Below, piece by piece: positions 40,394-52,784 of a stretch of DNA of 64,000 bases (positions within the stretch are counted from its first letter, which is position 1; each line of letters opens with the position of its first letter). Source of the stretch: Citrus sinensis (Eukaryota; Streptophyta; Magnoliopsida; Sapindales; Rutaceae); contig NC_068557.1 of NCBI RefSeq assembly GCF_022201045.2, forward strand, positions 28,373,501 to 28,437,500, read 5' to 3'. The position numbers and the translations under genes were made by a program. Below the pieces are notes generated by a model, which saw only the letters and a list, made by a program, of their open reading frames with translations, searched no databases and was not told the origin of the DNA.

Positions 40394-41943
40394 ATGGTAA
40401 GTGTGTTCATTGCAGGAATCTCTTCGGCTGTAAATCTCAGTTTGATCCATTTGGCAACCCCATATGCCTGAGATTGATTTTCGCGGTCGTGGTTTGATTT
40501 TGCAGATGCCAATCTTAAAAATTAAGTTGGTAATTAGTAACAATGTGGAGAAGAATTGAGGTGAAACTAGATTCTGTGCCTGGACCACTTGTACTAAACA
40601 AGCACGCATCATTCCTCTTGTTAACTTAAGGAGGGAGTTGCAAGAGGGAGATCTGATTTGAAACATTCGTTTTCAGGATAAGGTATTACGTTACACTCCT
40701 CAAAGTCATTTCTTGAGAAAATCATAGATTATATCCCATTTCAGAACTCGAATTACATTCTTTCTCATTTTCCCTGGAAGTTTTCAGCGGAGATTCAATC
40801 TTGTGATAAAGAGTCGCAAACACACCCACTTGATCTCAACCTCGGTTCAACAACATTGCAAAGGGAAAGCATAAGTTTAAGATCCTAGAAGGCTCAACCA
40901 AACATCAGATACAGTCCAGAAGAAGAATAATAATCGTTCGTGTATCGAATAAGTTACTACATTTGTATGTCGTGTCGTTTATAGTTTCAACACGTAGACG
41001 ACATGGCATAAATAAAAATCCTTGGAGTGTCGGTTATATGTCATGTCGTTTTCAAATTTATTAAATGAATGACAAGTCGGAAGCACTAAGGAATTTTATC
41101 TCGCTTTTGCCCGACTTGTGTGTGTGTCTCTCTCTCTCTGTGTAAAAAAAATCCTCTGCAACGCAAACACTTTTCTTTTCTCTCTCCCCTCTCCTTCTCC
41201 GCTGGATCACGTTTCTTCTTTCTTTTTTTATTTTTCAACCTCCTCCATTAATTGTAAGCGGGGCTATTTTGTTTCCGCTTCATCCTCAAGAAAGTTTCAA
41301 GGTGACTGTTCTTTGTCCTTTTAAATTATGATATTAGTCATTTTTGTGAGTAAATGTTCTCCTTCTATCTATATTTATAGCTTGTATGTTCTAGATTTGT
41401 AAAGTAAAGACTAGAGATTAAGCAGGATAGTTATTTATTCCAATATTAATTGAAAAGACTAATTATGGGGGGTGCAGGTTATGGTTATCTCTAAAGAATT
41501 AGGATGTATTTCAAATTTATTTTAAATACAGAATTCATCACTTTGTCCAATTGTTAAATGAATAAATCATCTCTAATTATGGGTGGGGGAACGGTTGTTG
41601 TTGCTGTCATTTAAATATTAACAATATAATATCATTTTTGTCAAAAAAAAAAAAGGAAAAGAGAATTCACATTATCTTTTTCCCAAAAAAAAATCATATA
41701 ATTTTGGTTATATTCAGTTGTTTTTTTTTTTCCCCTTTTCCTTCCTTAAAGAGTATTAATATATAATATTAAAAAAAAAAAAAAATCCTCCAATGGCATT
41801 TTAGTCGCACTACATTTTTCTTTAAACCCTGAAAAAACCTCATGCCGTCCTTCAATTTCCTGTTTCCTAGGGTTTTAAAATAAACTCTCACTCGTTAACC
41901 CTCACAAAACTGATCAAACTAAGAGACACAGAGAGCCATAATC
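40394..41943. other. PPR 3' region and WD40 promoter
   Basis: The first few hundred bases are probably PPR 3' UTR. A pyrimidine-rich stretch near 41115-41300 ending TTTCAAG|GTGACT looks like a possible non-coding exon with a splice donor, but its partner is not evident. Poly-A runs occur near 41643 and 41771. No coding gene is seen. Confidence 0.4.
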
Positions 41944-43972
41944 ATGAGTCTAATAGCGGGATCCTATGAAAAATTCATCTGGGGATACAAATTAAAACCC
42001 TCGAACCATTATTCCTCAGACCAAAAAACCCTAACCCTTACCCAGCTCTTCTCATACCCCGCCCACCTCTCTCCCATCACCACCGTCGCCGTATCCGGCA
42101 CCGCAGCCGCTTCCGGAGGCACTGACGACACCATCCACCTCTACGACCTCTCCACTTCATCTTCCCTCGGGGCCATCCACCACCACGAGTCTTCCTCTGT
42201 CACGTCTTTAGCCTTTTACACTCCGCAGAACCTCTCAGTCCCTCGCAATCTCTTTTCAACTTCTGCCGATGGGTTCGTTTCCATTTTTGACGCTGACCCA
42301 TTTGTGCTTTTGACGTCTGTTAAGGTTCATAAGAAGGGAGTCAATGACTTGGCTGTTCATCATTCCGGGAAGCTTGCGTTGACTGTCGGAAGGGACGAGT
42401 GCTTGGCGATGGTGAATTTGGTGAGAGGGAGGAGGAGTTTTTATCACAAAATTGGGAAAGAAGCGAGCTTGATTAAGTTTGATGGGAGCGGGGAGAAGTT
42501 TTTTATGGTTACTGAAGAGAAAGTTGGGATTCATCAGGCTGAGGATGCAAAGTTGCTTTGCGAATTGGATGGCAAGAAAAGGATTCTTTGTGCCGCCCCT
42601 GGAGAGGTTAGTTAGGCTGGCTCGTTAAGTTCATTTGAGCTAGCCATATTTCAGTTTTCTTGAGTGTTATGGTTATATATTGTGTCATTTGTTGTGCAAT
42701 CTTGAATTTCACTGATGAACTGAAATTCCTCTAAATAATAACAAAGTTACAAGTTCTTATAGTAATGCACATTGCCTTGTATATGGCATATTCAGATATT
42801 CTTATCTGCAGGATGAGTAATAAAAAATAACGCTTTTTACGTGGGTCACTTCATATATAAGACAATGGTGCATTTTGCTACGACAGCCAGAAACTCTGTA
42901 ATTTATTAGGCTTTCTAGCTGCTTGCTAAATATCTTTTTTGTCTTCTCTCGCATGTTGTAGGAAACCAAAGTTTATATATATGTGAAATTAATGATTTTT
43001 GTATAGCGTAGAAGAATAGTTATGATAGAAAGCTTACATAGAAGGTATGTTGGAAGATAAGATAAAATGATTTAAATTGGCATATTTTTCCTTTAAAGAG
43101 ATACTTAAGTCTGCTTTTTAAGAGTCCAGCCATAGCCCATTTCTTTCATAATGGAATCCTGAATGTCCTCATCGGTAATTGAGATGGAGAAAGACCTGTG
43201 TTGTGCTCCTTTTATTGCATTTCTTACCTACCCCAACATTGCCTGCTTTGTATCTGCATGTTGAAAGATTGCTTTATGACATTGCTCTGTGTTTCTAATC
43301 ATACCAAGCTGGATGTGTTGGGATCAACAAGAATAGAATTAAGTACCACTTGCATATCGATGAACATGTAGGATTGTTATATTGCTTCCATCGCAATTGC
43401 AATATTGCTTTTTAGTCGGTGTGGATCATATTTTGTATGGTAATACACGCCTGCTAAGTTTTTTTACTGCTCTTTTTAGTTCCTGAGCTTAGTTTATACT
43501 TTGACAGAATGGAGTTCTACTCACTGGTGGTGAGGACCGGAGTATTACAGCATGGGACACGAACAGTGGGAAGGTGGCATATTGCATCGAAGATGCACAT
43601 TCTGCCCGTGTGAAAGGTATTGTTGTTCTCACTAAGAATGATGGTGGTAGTACTGCTGAGAATCCATACCTAGTGGCGTCGGCATCGTCAGATGGGGTTA
43701 TATGTGTCTGGGATGTCCGAATGGCCATTAAGGAGAAGCCGCTTCCATTAGCTGAGGCTAAGACAAATTCAAGGCTTACATGTCTAGCTGGATCATCAAC
43801 TAAATGTGAGTTTGATTGTTGGTTGTATACCGGCCTTTTATCATCATTTAACGTAAATTGCCATTGATGCTCAGTACTGCCCTATATTCCTTGTTTATCA
43901 GCTTTCAAACGACCACAGATTGGAGATAGTGCTCCTAAAGGAGAGGAGAAAGCATCCATGGAAGATTCGTAA
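41944..43972 (+). CDS. WD40 protein, PAK1IP1/Mak11-like
   Basis: Three exons (41944-42606, 43508-43805, 43902-43972) join in frame to 343 aa. The opening LIAGSYEKFIWGYKL and the repeat content match the PAK1IP1/Mak11 family, WD40 beta-propellers that act in 60S ribosomal subunit biogenesis in the nucleolus (yeast Mak11). Visible repeat ends include ASGGTDDTIHLYDL, FSTSADGFVSIFD, HHSGKLALTVGRD, LLTGGEDRSITAWD and VASASSDGVICVWD. The tail is short and polar (SFKRPQIGDSAPKGEEKASMEDS) where some relatives have a long basic tail. Plant data on the family are few, so the ribosome role is by homology. Confidence 0.92.
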
Positions 43973-45634
43973 CTTAGAAGAATTGATGATTCAGGAAATT
44001 TGGCTTAGGCCATTTGAAAGGGGTTTTATGAGGGGGAGTCTCTTTTCCTGAGAAACGAACTGTGAGTGGCGCAAACATGTTTCCTCAAAGGTTTACCACA
44101 CAGTGAATTCTGCAAAATTCAATTTTGACGATTGAGAAAGCTGTTCATATAAATTTTGGTACATGTATCATCTTATGATGATTCAGAGGAAAGATACTAA
44201 TGTTACTGTTCTCAGTTTTGCTGTTAGAATGACGACAATCTTGTGGGCGTTCGTAATTTTGCATTCTTCCTCCTTCCTTTCTTTCTTTCTTTCTTTCTGT
44301 TACCTTCGCATTTTCCTTCATAACAAACAAACAGGTAATCAAGCTGTAGTGTGAACAGAAAAGGTACAGAAAGTGGGGCTGCAGGTGATTGGTGGATGGA
44401 TGATTATATCACGATTAGGAAATAATTGATTAAATGAACAAGAGATATTCTCATATGGTCTAAACCCGCGCTTTGGTTTTAATTTGATTTGCTATTAATA
44501 TCTCAAAAAAAATTTTTGGTGTTATCTAACCATCTAATTACAATCCTTCGAGAGTAGGGCTTGTTTTGGGAGATTTTTGAGAAATTTAAAAAAGTTGTTT
44601 TTAAAAAAAATTGATATTTGTAAATTTTTTAAAAAATTATTTTTAATAAAATCATCACATGAGAAAATTTTAAAAAGTAAGAAAAGAATTTTTTTTTTAA
44701 ATTTAATTTTAAAAATAACTTTTATATTTAATATAGTTCTATATGTATCCTCATATACATTATAAAAAATTAAAAAATATTTATTAATTAGGAAATAAAA
44801 TCATTAACTTTAAGGAGATTATTAATTTTAACAATTATATTAGAATAACAAAATAAAAAATAAAATTAATAATATAAAATATTTATTTTAGTTATCAATT
44901 GTTATATATAAATAATAAAAAATGTTTTATATACATATTTATAAATATGTAAATAAATTTTATTTAATATTATATCTAATTCAGTTGTTTACATTCTTAT
45001 ATTAGTTTGACAGTAAAATTTACTAAATTCATACGACTGTTTTTAAAATTCATGATATTTTAAAAATAAATTTTATTAAATGTTTAATTGATTTTTTTTA
45101 TAATTAATTATTTTAAAATTACAGTATTACCAAACTGGCACTTAAAATATACGGTGAATTATAAAGAAAAAAAAAAAGGAAAAAAGAGAAGATACGGTGA
45201 AAATAATATGATAAAAATATTCTACATAGGAGATTTTGAAGAAATTTGGGAATGAAAAGCGAAAGCAATCGTAATAATATCTGTGTTTAAAAACAAAAAG
45301 AAATATTGATTTTATTGAACCAGCCCAAGCCCAGAATTTGGTGGGCTGTTGACCTTCTTTAAATTGTCGCAGTGTCGGTCTTTCTTTTTCATATCAATAA
45401 CAGACACACCATTGTATTGGCTGGGTTGCGATTGAGTGACAGTGGTTTATGATTATGACTTTATGGAAACCAAAAGCCGAATTCCCCGAAACAACCCAGT
45501 TTTGTTAAACTGTTGCTTATGTATTGAAACAGAAACAGGTCGACCTTCCTTACTTCATTCACCTTTGGTAGTCGTATTAATACTAGTATTTGAGAAACCC
45601 CCAAAACCAACCAAAATAATAGTAATAATAATTA
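43973..45634. other. AT-rich spacer
   Basis: A (CTTT)n tract lies near 44276-44297. From about 44550 to 45150 the sequence is extremely AT-rich. Its edges (GTAGGGCTTGTTTTGGGAG and TACCAAACTGGCACTTAAAAT) read like poor inverted ends of a MITE, but I could not find a convincing target duplication. The right part should hold the promoter of the 87-aa gene. No gene is seen. Confidence 0.45.
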
Positions 45635-47523
45635 ATGGCTGCCGAAGAAGAACAACAAAAACAAGCCGATCCTCCTTCTCCGTCACCATTCGATCCCAGT
45701 CGAAGTAATTTTACTTTCACTCTTCTTTTCCAGTAATTTCTTTTATCTGCATTAGGGTTCTTTTGGTTTTCTCTTTAGATTCTGTTTTTCCGAGCCACTA
45801 GTGTATGTATGCGTTGCTCTAAGCTGCTGCCTGTTGATCCACTGTTTGAATCTCTCTCTCTGGTATATGGGTTCTAAATTATGACTGAGCTTTTATTGTC
45901 TATTTGTGTTTTGTTTTGCTTCGACCAACTGCTTGCTGCCCTTTTCCCTTTATGTTTATCTTATGTGAATTTCTCTAGAATTGCTACATAATTAAGACTG
46001 GGTGTTGCTGGTATGTCAAGTTTAGTTTTATTAGTACCTTTCAGAAAAAAAATATATATATATATGTTTTGCTTGACGGGGATGGATTCATGTTAATGAA
46101 GTAGCAAAAGAGCTGCAAAATAATATTAATCTTGTTATCTGAGAGGCAGAATTTTCTACAGCGTCGAACTGATTGGTGAAAATTTTGGTAAAGGATTCAG
46201 TGTTTATAACGTTTGACTAGTAGATGGCTTATTTATCCATCTAACATTTTTGACCCCCCTGTTGAAGTGATTGGTATCATCAAGAGGAAGGCCTTGATTA
46301 AAGAACTGGCTGCTTTGTACCACGCTGAGTGCCTTGCCTACTGTCAAGAACTTTTGGAACTTCAAAAGAAATGGGAAGAGGTTAGAATGATGGTCTCTTG
46401 TTTCCACTACGCATGCTTTTTACCATAATATCTTGGAAATTTTTATGTAGATTGGCTAAATAATCTTTTGTTTTTTACGTGAAAAATGACTGTAAATCAA
46501 ATTATTAGAATTTTCAAATTATGTTTGCTTTTGGCATATGTGCATTTATTCTTGGACTAGTATAATGCGCTGCTGTGTTTAGTAGGTGATTTTAAAATCC
46601 ATTTAATATGAAGAACCTGCATTGTTGGTTCTGAAATTAGTCAAGAAGCAATTTGCCATGAAATGATCCTCACAAGAAAAAGTTCACTCTGTTTATTGGT
46701 TATTAAGGGAGTCCTGAAAAGTTCTCACTTGAAATACGGCTTTCAATCAAGTTCCCAAAATACTGGCTTGTGCCAAAGGAAGTGGAGAGACTCTTAAAAT
46801 TGCAGATGCTGACATAATTGTAGGTTTGTTATAGTTATCATGTCACATATACCAATTGTTCAAAAAATTCCTTCTTCGCAATCCAAAAATGAGTTCAACA
46901 ATATGATAATCAGCTTATTGGACTAGATCAGTAACATGGATAGAATAATTGATACAAACCAAAGAACTTTCAATTGAGATTTTGTAGCTTTTGGAGAGAG
47001 TAGAGCTACCCTTCTCCAGCAAGATGTTAAAAACTTGGAACTGAAGGAAACTGATTCAAATAGGTGACTGTAGTCAATTTGCAAAAAATAATCTTGTTAC
47101 TTGCTCACATTAGTGTAATTGTGATTAAGGTATGACAAATTTGTTGTGGCAGAGTGTGCATCTTAAAGTATATGGGATTTTTAAGTCAGGTTTCCTTAAG
47201 TGCATCATGTGAGTATTTTCATCTTAGTTTCTTTGATATGGACTGTGTAACTGCACCACGTGCTTCTGGCTGATCATAATCTTTTTGAAAGAAATATGGA
47301 ATGGCATGTTCAATAGTCTTGTCAGCATTTTTGGTGACTCGTCAAAAATTTGTGGTCAAAGGTCTGCAATCTGATCATTAGTCTACAATTTTATTTATCA
47401 TAATATGTTTTTCACGTGTATTTTTTCTGAAAATTTATGCAGCCATTTGTGGAAACAAAACCTCCGGATGATTCACGGAAAGAAATTACTAGACTTCCAA
47501 AACGTTTAAAGAAGACCCGCTGA
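45635..47523 (+). CDS. Small conserved plant protein of unknown function (87 aa, three exons)
   Basis: Exons 45635-45704, 46268-46380 and 47443-47523 join in frame: MAAEEEQQKQADPPSPSPF, then MIGIIKRKALIKELAALYH, then AECLAYCQELLELQKKWEE and PFVETKPPDDSRKEITR, ending PKRLKKTR. The first intron splits the ATG-like codon after FDPSR, and the acceptor is GTTGAAG. The middle block is likely helical (a heptad-like run of K, E, L). The basic C-terminus PKRLKKTR could be a nuclear signal. I recall similar short proteins in other plants but no function. The open frame beginning upstream of exon 2 is intron sequence. Confidence 0.75.
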
Positions 47524-48591
47524 GTGTATTGTGAGACCTGCATTTTAATATAATTTCCAGATAGTGAACTTTGTTAATGCAGCAGAATCCTCTATACCAA
47601 TATAGGATTTTCACTTTGATGCACCATTCAAGAACTCCTATTTACTTGGCATTAACTTTGCTTGTTTGCAGATCCATGATATGCCATAGGCATCACATAG
47701 CTTTCCCGTGTCTACAAAAGAAGCATCCACAAATCACTTTGATTTCTGAAAGACAATAGCCAGAGGGGGAAGGGATGGATCAATTAACTTTTTATCTTAC
47801 TCCGTTTCAGTGTATATATGCCGGTTGAATATTTAGTTCCAATTATCAGAAATATTAAGTGAAACCTGTACCTCTTAATCAATTGTTAAAGTGTTTTAGG
47901 AAGTATTTGCGTATTTAAATATATTTTCATCATCGTACGAATTTTATTTACTTTTGATTCTTGAATCCTAATGACTGGATATCATGTTGATCGAATTTTG
48001 AGTTATCCAGTTGGTCTTCTACCGTTTCCAGTTCTTACAAGAACAGATCAATTTAAACAAGCAATTTTCAAAAAGTTAAAACAATTTACTATGTCCTCTG
48101 ATTGTTTGGTCCAAACTTCCAATTACATGTTTGCAGTTTGCTGAATCAACAAACTGAATGTCCTCTGATTGTTTGGTCCACAGTAGCACTTTCCCTGTAA
48201 TAATTTAACCTAAAAAACAAAAAAGAAAACACAGTAAGTGAAAGCCAGCCGCTGAGGCTCTTTTCCCTGCTTTGAAATCACACCCCCCCCCCCCCCCCCC
48301 CCCCCCCCACCCCCGCCTCTTGCTATTTGATCTGGTATAGGTTTTACATTATCAGGTTCATCAAAATACAACAGAGCACCGTCACCAATATTACAAGCTC
48401 TTTAGTTTCTGTAGAGCATTGGAGCCAAAACTAGATTGCTGTTTGTTATCATCTGGTTTAATGTATAGCCCTCTGAAGCTACTTCTCTACAATTACCTGC
48501 AATTCACACATTCATCGTCGCAGGCTGATTTATTTATACCAGTGTTATTTATATCACATGTTAGAAAATGATAGTAGTTTCAGTGAGTTAC
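47524..48591. other. Convergent 3' region with a 26-bp poly-C tract
   Basis: It lies between the stop codon of the 87-aa gene (plus) and the ERO1 stop codon (minus). It contains a C26 run at 48283-48308 and a short direct repeat, TGTCCTCTGATTGTTTGGTCCA, near 48092 and 48160. No coding region is seen. Confidence 0.6.
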
Positions 48592-51500
48592 CTATAATAT
48601 TGAAGCCTGCATCTTTTCCAGTAGTCTACTAAAAGCAGTAGGTGAAGAATTCTGCCCTTCCACAACCTTTTCCGCGGCAGGTCCCATTTCATGGACAAGT
48701 TTAACAGATTCTGATAGTCGATTGAGGAGATTCATCAAGGCAATCACTTCATTCCGTTGCAGCTGCAGCTGAAGATTAACACAGAAAACCTCAATTCAAG
48801 GTAAAATGACAATGACAGAAGGAAAACTGAAACCAGCGAGTGGTAGCTAATAGGAAAATTATGCACTTGTTGCCAAAGGAATATAAAAGAACCGTAACTG
48901 CTCAGAAAACAATGGGTACTTTATTACTGATCTTACACTTGATAAATTGGGTGGACAATAGGTATATACAAGAAGATGAACTTTCCTCATCCCTTGTTGC
49001 ACTGAAGTTTGTTCTGAACGTATTGGAAATATATTGATGTGGGCACAACCTCTATTTGCATGGCTTAAATCTTGTTCAGAAACATGTGTTCAGATGTATC
49101 CTACATGCAGTTGTCTTGGTTCATATCTTGCCAAGACAACTTCAGGCAAGTGTCGCATACTGACCTTTCCTATTGCCATTTCTAAGACTATTATTCAAAG
49201 TACAGAAGAGAAGTATACGGTAAAAAGCTGAAGTGCCAAAGGAATCTGCCTTACAACGTTGGAGCAGTGTTTCAAACATGGTTATAAATAAAAAAGGAAA
49301 TTAGAATGTGAAGTTTCAAATCTTCCATTCGAGTTGATACTTACAGTTTGACTCAAGTGTTCCTCACCATTGACAGAGAAGAGGATTTTCAATGCAGTAC
49401 CAAGACCAAGAACCTGAAGCTTCCCCCAAAGTCGACACTTCTCACAACCAACACAATCCATCAGTGCGCTGCAATGAAAATGAAAAAAGTTATCTCATTT
49501 CCATAAGGACAAGGCATGTTGTACCAGAAAAAATAATAATAATCAACCGCACAAAAAGAGAAGGATTTGATCAGCAAATGTATATTTGAAAGCAAAAACA
49601 AAAATGTGGCTTTATGGTACTTCATCAAAAACTGTATAATGTTAGAAATGAATTCTGAGCTATGAAGGTCTGATAGCAAAAAACCACTTAAGTAATCATG
49701 GTTTTATCATTTGAAAAAAGAAAAAATCCACATTATAAGAAAGATCAACAATTAGTCTAGAAGGATTTGAGCATAACCTAATGTTTCTAAATTGTCCCTG
49801 AATTTTCTGTTTCAGTTCAGGTCCCCGCTGGCCTTTCCATAACTTAGCCTCATCAAAGGGGAGTGGGCATGCAGCTTGCAGTTGTGGATTATAGAGAAGC
49901 TGTTTCATTAAGGACTGTGTCTTCAGGTCCTCCATAGGGTTACCAGTTTCATATTCAGCCTGTTCCAAGTACTCTGCTGCCTAAAATGCATTCACAAACA
50001 CTGTATGGTCAGGTTTACATCAGATGTTTGAAGAAACTGAAAATCCAATGAATTTCACATAAAACAAAAGCAACTATTTCAGAGATGGGACCATCATTCG
50101 GTAAATTTTTTGGAGTATGCAATCCTGTAAACAAAATTTGACTCATTTATCAAAGTCGATTCTCACCTTTGTCACAGCTCGGAGGACAAAAAGGAATGTG
50201 AAGTACAAGTTTCTAACTCGATCTGGATATCTTAAAACTCGATCATACATCAATGTGAGATTTTGACCCCACTGAAATTGCAAAAGAAGACAGCATAAGA
50301 TAAACAATTAGATCGCTTAGATCACCATTATGTATATCTATAATTTAAATAACACAAATGCAAAAGTCTACATAAGCTACAAATTACTAGGCCTGGGTTG
50401 AGGCTTCTTATCTGGAAACCTTACAAGTGGCATTACAAATTCTTATGAAGGGAACAGTCTAAATCGTTCAAGTGAAATAGATTCACAGTGCAGGTACATA
50501 GAGGCTCAAAATTTATACAAACATTAACAAATTTTACGACTGCACCAAAAATTAGTTAGTAAGGATGGAAATATATACCAAATTGTTAGCTTCATCAAGA
50601 AGATAATCAGCAGCAATGTGGATCGAAATAGAAGAATGAAGACCAGATATCAATTTGTACAATATCCTTTCCTCTTGGCATAACTGTTTGGATGGATCTG
50701 CAGTTGAGGTAGATAATGAACAGACTGTGTCATTGTGAAAACAAGGGTGAAGAACTAAATTAAGAACCTCCAGTCTTAGTAGAAGGGAAACAGCCTCAAC
50801 AAACATGAAATAACAGAAGCAAGAGACTAACGTAAAACAAGTTTGACAGCATGACCAAGTAGAAATGCACAGCAAATACAACGAAAATCATAAAAGCAAA
50901 TAATCTTGCAGCAACTTTAAAGAAAAAATTCAAAAGTCGGATAAGGAAGATATCACTTCACTTGATAAATATTAACTTCTAAAAGCTTCAACACAAGCAG
51001 AGGTGTTGTTTCCGAAGTACAAGAGAACCAGAAATAGTACATGTGAGAAAGGCCATAAAAGAATAAAGAGCAAAGCTAGAAGAAGCAGCAAAACCATCAT
51101 AAACCAAAAACATGAATATTACAGCTTATCATCAAATAAAAACAATTTTGGCTTCAAATAACATATGAGATGCATGCATGGAGAGAGGCAGCATGAACTC
51201 ACATGTAGGGCAATTTTCTGAGTAAATAGCATCCCATATCCTTCTAGCTGATGGACCAGTGTAGCCAGTATAACGTTCAGGATTCAGTTGGAGATTTACA
51301 TATGTCATCTCAGCTGCAAAAGGAAATGCACATCACTTGATACATCCATACTCAATTTAAGGGGAGATAAACAACCGAGTTGTCTAATCAGAAGAGATAA
51401 AACTAAAAGAAATGTGCATTGAATCTATTGATACGGATTATCATTATATAATCTTTCTCTAGTGTGGGTACCTTTATTATTATTATTATTATTATTTTCA

Positions 51501-52784
51501 TTCGGACACACTTTCAAACTATGAGGTTTAAGAGAGTTAGTTTTTAACTTTTTTAAACCGCATGGTTTAAAAGTGTGTCCACATTAAGAAAAATGCGGGC
51601 ATCTGCACTGCGAATGATTATATATATATAATCAACTAGCAAGCTTAAAATGCAACAATTTCATGCTTATAACAAATTAAAAGTTAAATATGTGGTTGTG
51701 CTTGAATACAAACGAAAGACTAACCATTGTCAGTTTCATCATCATGAGTCCATGGGTTGTCGGTTTCTGTCCAGCCTCTGAAAGCCTGACTGTCTAGAGT
51801 GCGATCCACAGCAGCCTCTGGCTTTCCTTCTTGACATGCAAGATCATCAGACGAGAGGCCACGAATGAAGGGCTTCTTAAAACTTTCTGGAAATTCAGTT
51901 TCAGGGCATTCACAAACACTGCAGTCCCGGAGACGGCACATACCATCATCAGGCCAGAAAGGGCAGTCACACCACAACTTAACCTAGCACATACACCAAC
52001 AGAGCTTTATAACTATCCGATTCCAGTGATTGAAGGTAAGTGAAACAACAAAATTGGAAAAAAAAATGGAGAACTAAAATACATCAAGAAATGAGCAGGA
52101 ATCAGAAATATTTTCATCCAGCATTTTTTTTTTCATCCAGCATTTTTGAGACGAACTTCACTTTTTTGAGTTATGAATATTACTTGCTGATGGCATTTTG
52201 GTTTCAATTTTTAGCCTATTTGTTTCATATGGAATCATAAACAAACCTTGAAATATCGGAAAAATGGAGTTTTAACAAGCTCCTGTAGTGAAGGATGCAA
52301 CACTTGCTCATTCAGCTGATTCACAGTCTCGTAATCACAGCAACAATCCTCCACCACGCCGCTGTACTTGTCTTTCTCCTGCACAAAATTCAAAATTCGA
52401 ATGCAATTAATCGCTCAATCAAGCAGATTGAATCAAACTAACACAATCTAAACAAAATGACAGCACTTATTTATCTAATCCGATCTTTTTAAGCAACGAA
52501 TTCATAAATGTGAATTTTGCGAGCAGCTAAAATTGAAAAATAAGCAAAAAAAAAAAAAAACAATGCGAAAGCAAAATCATTATCGACATTTTAATTTAAT
52601 TTCGTAATACCTGAGCACAGTGACAGCTCTTATCGGCCGGTGCAAAGTGAGATAAATTTGGTGATTTTAAAGCATAAGCCAAGGCTACGGCAATCAAAAT
52701 CGCAATTAGAGCGCCAACTAATAAACTCCATCGCGTTTTGTAACTCGTGCCTTTCTTCTTCTTTTCAGCCTCCGGTTCCACCAT
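48592..52784 (-). CDS. ERO1: Endoplasmic reticulum oxidoreductin 1 (ERO1)
   Basis: An FAD-dependent thiol oxidase that reoxidises protein disulfide isomerase in the ER using O2. Nine exons join in frame to 476 aa: 52611-52784, 52247-52378, 51725-51983, 51203-51313, 50579-50724, 50167-50271, 49778-49980, 49345-49468, 48592-48768. Features: a basic N-terminus with one membrane anchor (about 19-41, [19 protein letters not shown]), as in plant ERO1, which is a type II ER membrane protein. [12 protein letters not shown] follows, with the shuttle pair Cys118 and Cys123 (CRLRDC). The FAD-binding stretch includes [18 protein letters not shown] and [15 protein letters not shown]. The inner active site [12 protein letters not shown] has Cys382, Cys385 and Cys388. 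The segment before [10 protein letters not shown] ([15 protein letters not shown]) differs in length and sequence from the Arabidopsis version that I remember, so the exon 5 acceptor (at 50724) is the least certain junction. Confidence 0.95.
51450..51620. repeat. MITE-like repeat in an ERO1 intron
   Basis: TATATAATCTTTC at the left matches the reverse complement of the right end (GCGAATGATTATATA), giving TATATAATC(A/T)TTC-type termini. Inside are an (ATT)n run, GAGGTTTAAGAGAGTTAGT, and AAACCGCATGGTTT. Similar pieces (GCGGGCA, GTTTAA-AGAGTTAGT) occur in the repeat at 27091-27205. It lies in the intron between exons 3 and 4. Confidence 0.55.

Noticed and set aside
41118-41324. 68-codon ORF upstream of the WD40 gene
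   Set aside because: The Ser/Phe-rich reading frame comes from a pyrimidine-rich stretch; a non-coding exon is as likely, and no downstream exon joins it.
44550-45150. AT-rich block with GGGCTTGTTTTGGG-like edges as a MITE
   Set aside because: The two edges pair poorly and no target duplication could be shown, so it was kept only as a note in the spacer entry.
46213-46267. Upstream in-frame extension of exon 2 of the 87-aa gene
   Set aside because: The open frame continues through intron sequence; joining exon 1 at the GTTGAAG acceptor restores a continuous frame with the expected MIGIIKRK opening.
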